From the NCBI GenBank assembly GCA_001598975.1, contig BBXU01002951.1, forward strand, positions 1-12,208: DNA of 12,208 nucleotides, written 5' to 3'. Source of the stretch: Parachlorella kessleri (lineage: Eukaryota > Chlorophyta > Trebouxiophyceae > Chlorellales > Chlorellaceae). The notes below the pieces were generated by a model that saw nothing but the letters and a program-made list of their open reading frames with translations, made no database searches and was not told the origin of the DNA. Both the position numbers and the translations under genes were made by a program. Below, piece by piece: positions 8,951 to 12,208 of the stretch; position 1 is the first letter of the stretch, and the number at the start of each line of letters is the position of its first letter.

Positions 8951-8955
8951 TGTAA
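8951..8955 (+). terminator. TGTAA poly(A) signal of the glycosyltransferase gene
   Basis: An exact green-algal poly(A) signal 138 nt after the TGA stop, inside TTTGTAATAAGG. Position and orientation fit the end of the upstream transcript. Confidence 0.55.
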
Positions 8956-8959
8956 TAAG

Positions 8960-8971
8960 GCGGCGCGCCGC
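8960..8971. repeat. 12-bp GC palindrome GCGGCGCGCCGC
   Basis: A perfect palindrome containing GGCGCGCC, five bases after the TGTAA signal and followed by more GC-only sequence (GGCGG). It could fold into a tight stem or may simply be a CpG-rich patch. Confidence 0.6.
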
Positions 8972-9267
8972 GGCGGCTTGAAAACCCCCGGTCTTATCAG
9001 ACCAAGTAACCCCCTTGTCACTGCATGGTAGCTGGGCTTAGTCATAGCACGGCAGGGAGTCAGAGGCGCCGGGAAGCCAGCTCTCTACCAGGGCTAATAG
9101 ATCTATACTGCGCTGGCCCAGTTCCCTGCCTTGCGTTGCTCCAGCTGGTCATCACTCGTCGTCATGCGACGGATGTGCCTTCCGTACCCCTAGGACAGCT
9201 TTGACTGAGCTAGTTTGATCTGCACCGCCAGTTACTTCTAGCCAAACTTGTGTAAGGCGAACACAGC

Positions 9268-12208
9268 ATGCCTGTAGCTCACCAACTTTTCTGTAGCGGG
9301 GCGGATCCCTTACGCCACCCCAGAAGGCCCCTCCACTTGTCAAACAAGCCCAGGGTAGCATACCTTCTTAATACCAGACAGCAGGCAAGTCGCAGCAAGG
9401 GCAGACAGCTTCCCTGGTGCCCATGGGGGTCTGTATCACCTTTTTTGTCAGGTACCTAAGTGAGGCTGGGTCTCATACCTGGGTCTGCGCTAAATACCCA
9501 CCAACCAACCCTCTGCAGAGGCGGTTATTGCGCCACCGGTCGCTTCCCCTGCGGCCGCATGCCGCAACAGAGGCCAGCCAAAGCTCTGCCAGCAACCCAT
9601 CAGGCGCCTCGCCCTCCGCCCTGTCGTCAGCAACAGAGCAACTGCTGGCTGAGCTTCGTGCAGGGCAGCCTTTGCAGCAGTCTCTCGGCTCTGTGGGCCG
9701 CCCATTGGGTCCCTCCGCTGCTGCTGCCGGAGAGGCTGTTTCTTCTGCATTCGAGGTCACAGATGCAGCCAGCGCGTCCGCCTTGGGGTACTACAAGCAG
9801 GTGGTGCAGCAGGAGCGACTGGGCATGCAGCAGCAGCTGAGGCAGAGACAGCAGCAGCAGCAGGGGTCGGCATGGGACTGGGGCGACTATGAACAAATGG
9901 CTCGGGAATGGCGGGAGCAGCAGCAGCAGGAAGGAGCAGCAGGGTGAGCTCCTTCCCTGATGAAGCATGGTGGTGTGTTATGCATGGGCGTGTTGTGTCT
10001 TCCGTGGCACGCCAGTGCAGGCTCGTGTCTGCACTACCAGTGCCGTAAGTTGCAGGTGTACTCGGAAATAGGGTGCCCATGCACAGGGGCTTCAACTGCC
10101 GTCGTCCCCCTTGTGCTGCAAGCCTCAAGTTTCTGCCACCTGTTCTTACTATATCCGCTCCCCCTTCCCCTCCTCTTCTTTGAGCCTAGCTTCCCTGGGA
10201 GTCCATGTTCCATGCCGTGATGCAGCTTGTCCAACTTTGCAGGTACCGGCAGCAGCAGCAGGCCTGGCAGGAGCACGGGCAGCAGCAGGCACCGGCCGTT
10301 GCCGGCGCCCTGCCCGGCACCTTTGTACGCCCTGCCCTGCACATGCCGGCTGGACCTGCTGAGCACGCAGCAGCGGCTTCTGGGACCAGCATGCAAAGCA
10401 TAGCAGTGCCCCCTCCCGGATCCCTGTCAGCAGCCGTGCCCTACCCGCCCGACAGGGGTGGGGGGTATCCAGGATCCGGCGCCAGCGCCAGGTTCTTCCT
10501 GCTGGGCGCGCTGGCTGCGGTTGCGGCAAATTACATGATGGGATTTGTCAACACGCTGCCGGTGGTCCAGTACTTTGTGAGGCGCTTCATCTGGTGGGCG
10601 GACCCGGCGCCCCGAGGGGAATCCGCTACCCCGGGGGATACCGCAGCACTGACGGTGCAGGGCGCCGGCGGGGCGCTGATGCAGTTCAGCGATGATGGCG
10701 AGAGCGTGGAGTGGGTGAACATGTGCTGGCGCAAGGTGAGCAGGGGTGGTTAAAGACTGAAAAGAAGCAAGGAAGCCGAGCTGTGTGATGCTTGCACTGT
10801 TGTGTTTTAAGATTGGTTCCTGTGGCACACGGCGCTGCTGCATTGACCCCATGAGGCATTGAGCGCTGGTTGGGAGATCTGCTGCAGCCCACCGTCTTCG
10901 CGTTTGTTGATGCTCTCTGTCCTCTCGCTTTTTCCATAACTCTTTGGAGACCTGGAGACGTGACATGTCTTCCAGTGCCGTATTGAGCGATGCTGCCCCA
11001 CCTCCCTTGGGTCTTCAGGTGGTGCTTTTGTTTCTGTGCCCCATCTAGTGTCCTTCTTAGGCAGATTGTGGTGGGTGTACTATGGCGATATGGCATCGGC
11101 GATATGGAACCGTGGGACCTTTCGTCCTTGTTTGTGCATGTCTGCCCTCCTCACTCCCCCACTAGGGAAGCAGGGTATGGTTTGCCTGTCAGCGCGGCGA
11201 CACTGGCTCTTCCTTGGACCCCTCCGAGGCCCTTTCCCCCCCTTGCGTTGGACCTCTACTTGCGCTGTCTCTCCTTCTCACGCAGAGAGGCGGCTGCACC
11301 AGCGGGTTTTTCTCGTTACTCCTGTACCCTTGCTGGTGCAGATGTGGCGCGTGTACCAGCGCGGCATCGAGCGCTGGCTGGCAGACCTCCTGCAGCCCCT
11401 CTTTGATCAGCTGGTGCGGGAGGGGGTCGTGCCGCGCTTTGTGCAGCGGCTGCGCATCCTGGAGTTCACGCTTGACCACGAGGCCCCCTACTTCACCAAC
11501 ATGCGGCGCCGCACGTCACGCAAGGCACGTGTGCTGGCTGCGTGCTGGTCTTTGCATGGGTGGTGCTGCCGGGCGGGGCTGGTGGGCTACTGGGCCTGGT
11601 TTTTACGTGCACCAGGGAGATGGCAGGAGGGGGACAACAGGAGGAGGGGGGGGGGGGGGCACACCGGACACTAAGCTCGATGTTGTTGCATCGATTGAGG
11701 GGGTGCAGTTAGCCTTTGCTGGCCAAGCCAGCAAGGCTTGACAAGACTCCTTACCACCTGCATGTAGCGGCAGGGGGCATTGTACGTGTCATGCCACTCG
11801 GTGCACCAGGAGGGATTGCGCTATGCCTCCTGGCCAGGCTGTTGGAAAGGGCAGCTTTCGAGCAGGCCCAGGAGAAGTGCCGGCGGCGGCTCCACTTCTG
11901 CTGACGGGTACAGCATGGGCAGCATGCAGCGCGCCTGCTGTCTATGCTGGGGGAGTCAGGCAAGCCAAGAGATGAGGCACCACGGGTGACACACTACTGT
12001 GCCCCCCCCCCCCCCCCACCCACACACACAGACACACCCCACTTCGCCACCCTGATTGTGTACAGGATTCCGACCTGACGGGCGTGGTGGACATCCGATA
12101 CACCGGAGGCGCCCGCATGGTGCTTCTAATTGAGGTCGGCTTTGGGAAGTGGAGGGTGAAGGTGAGACAACACATTGGGTGGGTGGGTGGGTGCGCGCGT
12201 GCGGAGGG
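9268..12208 (+). CDS. Membrane-anchored SMP-domain lipid-transfer protein (NTMC2T5/T6-like), 3' part outside window
   Basis: Likely moves lipids between membranes at contact sites. Secure exons: 9519-9943, 10243-10735, 11342-11524, 12066-12161 (next donor AAG|GTGAGA). The first exon is uncertain: ATG 9268 to donor AGG|GTAGCA at 9354 (29 codons, phase 0), or extended to TCT|GTATCA at 9432. The basic, acid-poor N-terminus could be an organelle targeting peptide. Next come Gln-rich segments encoded by CAG runs (about 9825-9860, 9916-9930, 10250-10290), including WDWGDYEQMAREW. A hydrophobic anchor lies at about 10493-10577 (FFLLGALAAVAANYMMGF). The SMP domain starts at GESVEWVNM (about 10700) and continues with WRVYQRGIERWLADLLQPL, RRRTSRK, then DIRYTGGARMVLLIEVGFG, blocks typical of plant NTMC2T5/T6 proteins. 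Whether a C2 domain follows cannot be seen. Intron 11525-12065 is GC-AG. The SMP identity is strong; membrane location is inferred. Confidence 0.84.
10736..11341 (+). other. 606-bp intron 3 of the SMP gene, no gene inside
   Basis: Donor AAG|GTGAGC, acceptor TGCTGGTGCAG, phase 0 both sides; the join WRK-MWRVYQRGIE matches the family with no gap. It contains a repeated GGCGATATGG (about 11083 and 11098) and a second good acceptor, TTCTCACGCAG, ending at 11285, whose use would extend the exon upstream. Long overlapping ORFs on both strands are not supported. Confidence 0.75.
11525..12065 (+). other. GC-AG intron 4 of the SMP gene
   Basis: The exon ends RRRTSRK at AAG|GCACGT; the acceptor is TTGTGTACAG. 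Phase 0 on both sides joins RRTSRK to DSDLTGVVDIRYTGG, which matches the plant family. The nearest GT (GCAC|GTGTGC) is phase 1 and breaks the frame. The intron also holds a G14 run (11646-11659) and a C16 run (12002-12017). Confidence 0.78.
11646..12017. repeat. Inverted repeat made by G14 and C16 runs in the GC-AG intron
   Basis: G14 plus CACA (11646-11663) is the exact reverse complement of TGTG plus 14 C (11998-12015), an 18-bp arm with a 334-nt spacer. The right arm is followed by CC and a CA-rich stretch. Confidence 0.8.

Larger units (their letters stand above)
8813..9267 (+). other. Intergenic region: 3' UTR of the glycosyltransferase gene, then upstream region of the SMP gene
   Basis: It holds a TGTAA signal at 8951-8955, a GC palindrome at 8960-8971, a small possible hairpin GGTCT-TATC-AGACC at 8991-9004, and a second TGTAA at 9251-9255. 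No RNA gene or coding exon is convincing on either strand. The promoter of the downstream gene should lie in its right half. Confidence 0.55.

Noticed and set aside
8991..9004. Small hairpin GGTCT-TATC-AGACC as an RNA gene or terminator
   Set aside because: A 5-bp stem is expected by chance; no tRNA or snRNA features surround it.
8548..9045. 165-residue minus-strand ORF
   Set aside because: It is antisense to the last glycosyltransferase exon, whose plus-strand frame carries the family motifs.
9417..9518. Continuous start of the SMP protein upstream of 9519 in the same frame
   Set aside because: A strong acceptor CCCTCTGCAG ends at 9518 and the upstream residues look non-coding; a spliced first exon from ATG 9268 is preferred, though not proven.
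10427..10966. 179-residue minus-strand ORF
   Set aside because: It is antisense to the SMP-protein exon 10243-10735, which contains the membrane anchor and start of the SMP domain.
11036..11674. 212-residue plus-strand ORF as a separate gene
   Set aside because: Only its segment 11342-11524 is the SMP exon in the same frame; the flanks are intron sequence with no family similarity.

Overview
This window looks like nuclear DNA of a unicellular green alga (Chlorophyta, possibly a trebouxiophyte). The grounds are plant-type proteins split by many 78-606 bp GT-AG introns, moderately high GC, CAG/polyglutamine tracts, and TGTAA, the green-algal poly(A) signal, just downstream of one gene. The lineage is inferred. 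There are no bacterial-style operons, CRISPR arrays, rRNAs, tRNAs or recognisable transposons. Most long open frames are shadows; the real genes were assembled by hand from exons with matching splice phases.

Layout: (1) 1-3882, minus strand: sucrose-6F-phosphate phosphatase (SPP), eight exons, C-terminus cut by the window edge. (2) 3883-4223: a 341-bp divergent intergenic region. (3) 4224-4728, plus: a compact three-exon SEC61B gene, the beta subunit of the ER translocon, whose exons are too short to show up as long ORFs. (4) 4729-5837: 1.1 kb with no firm gene. It holds the SEC61B 3' UTR, a possible two-exon signal-anchor microprotein (5009-5377), a 14-bp palindrome and the gene B leader. 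(5) 5838-8812, plus: eight-exon type II membrane protein with an O-fucosyltransferase-like domain. (6) 8813-9267: short intergenic stretch with a TGTAA signal. (7) about 9268 to the right edge, plus: membrane-anchored SMP-domain lipid-transfer protein related to plant NTMC2T5/T6-type proteins, 3' part outside the window.

The genes do not form one pathway. SPP makes cytosolic sucrose. SEC61B, the glycosyltransferase and the SMP protein serve the endomembrane system (translocation, glycosylation, lipid transfer at contact sites), but this is probably ordinary eukaryotic neighbourhood. The most unusual signals are in RNA processing: two GC-AG introns in two different genes, a tandemly duplicated 5' splice site in SPP, an 18-bp G/C-run inverted repeat across the intron with the second GC donor, a stop codon embedded in a potential splice donor, and a start-stop uORF. 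I saw no convincing undescribed defence or mobile system.
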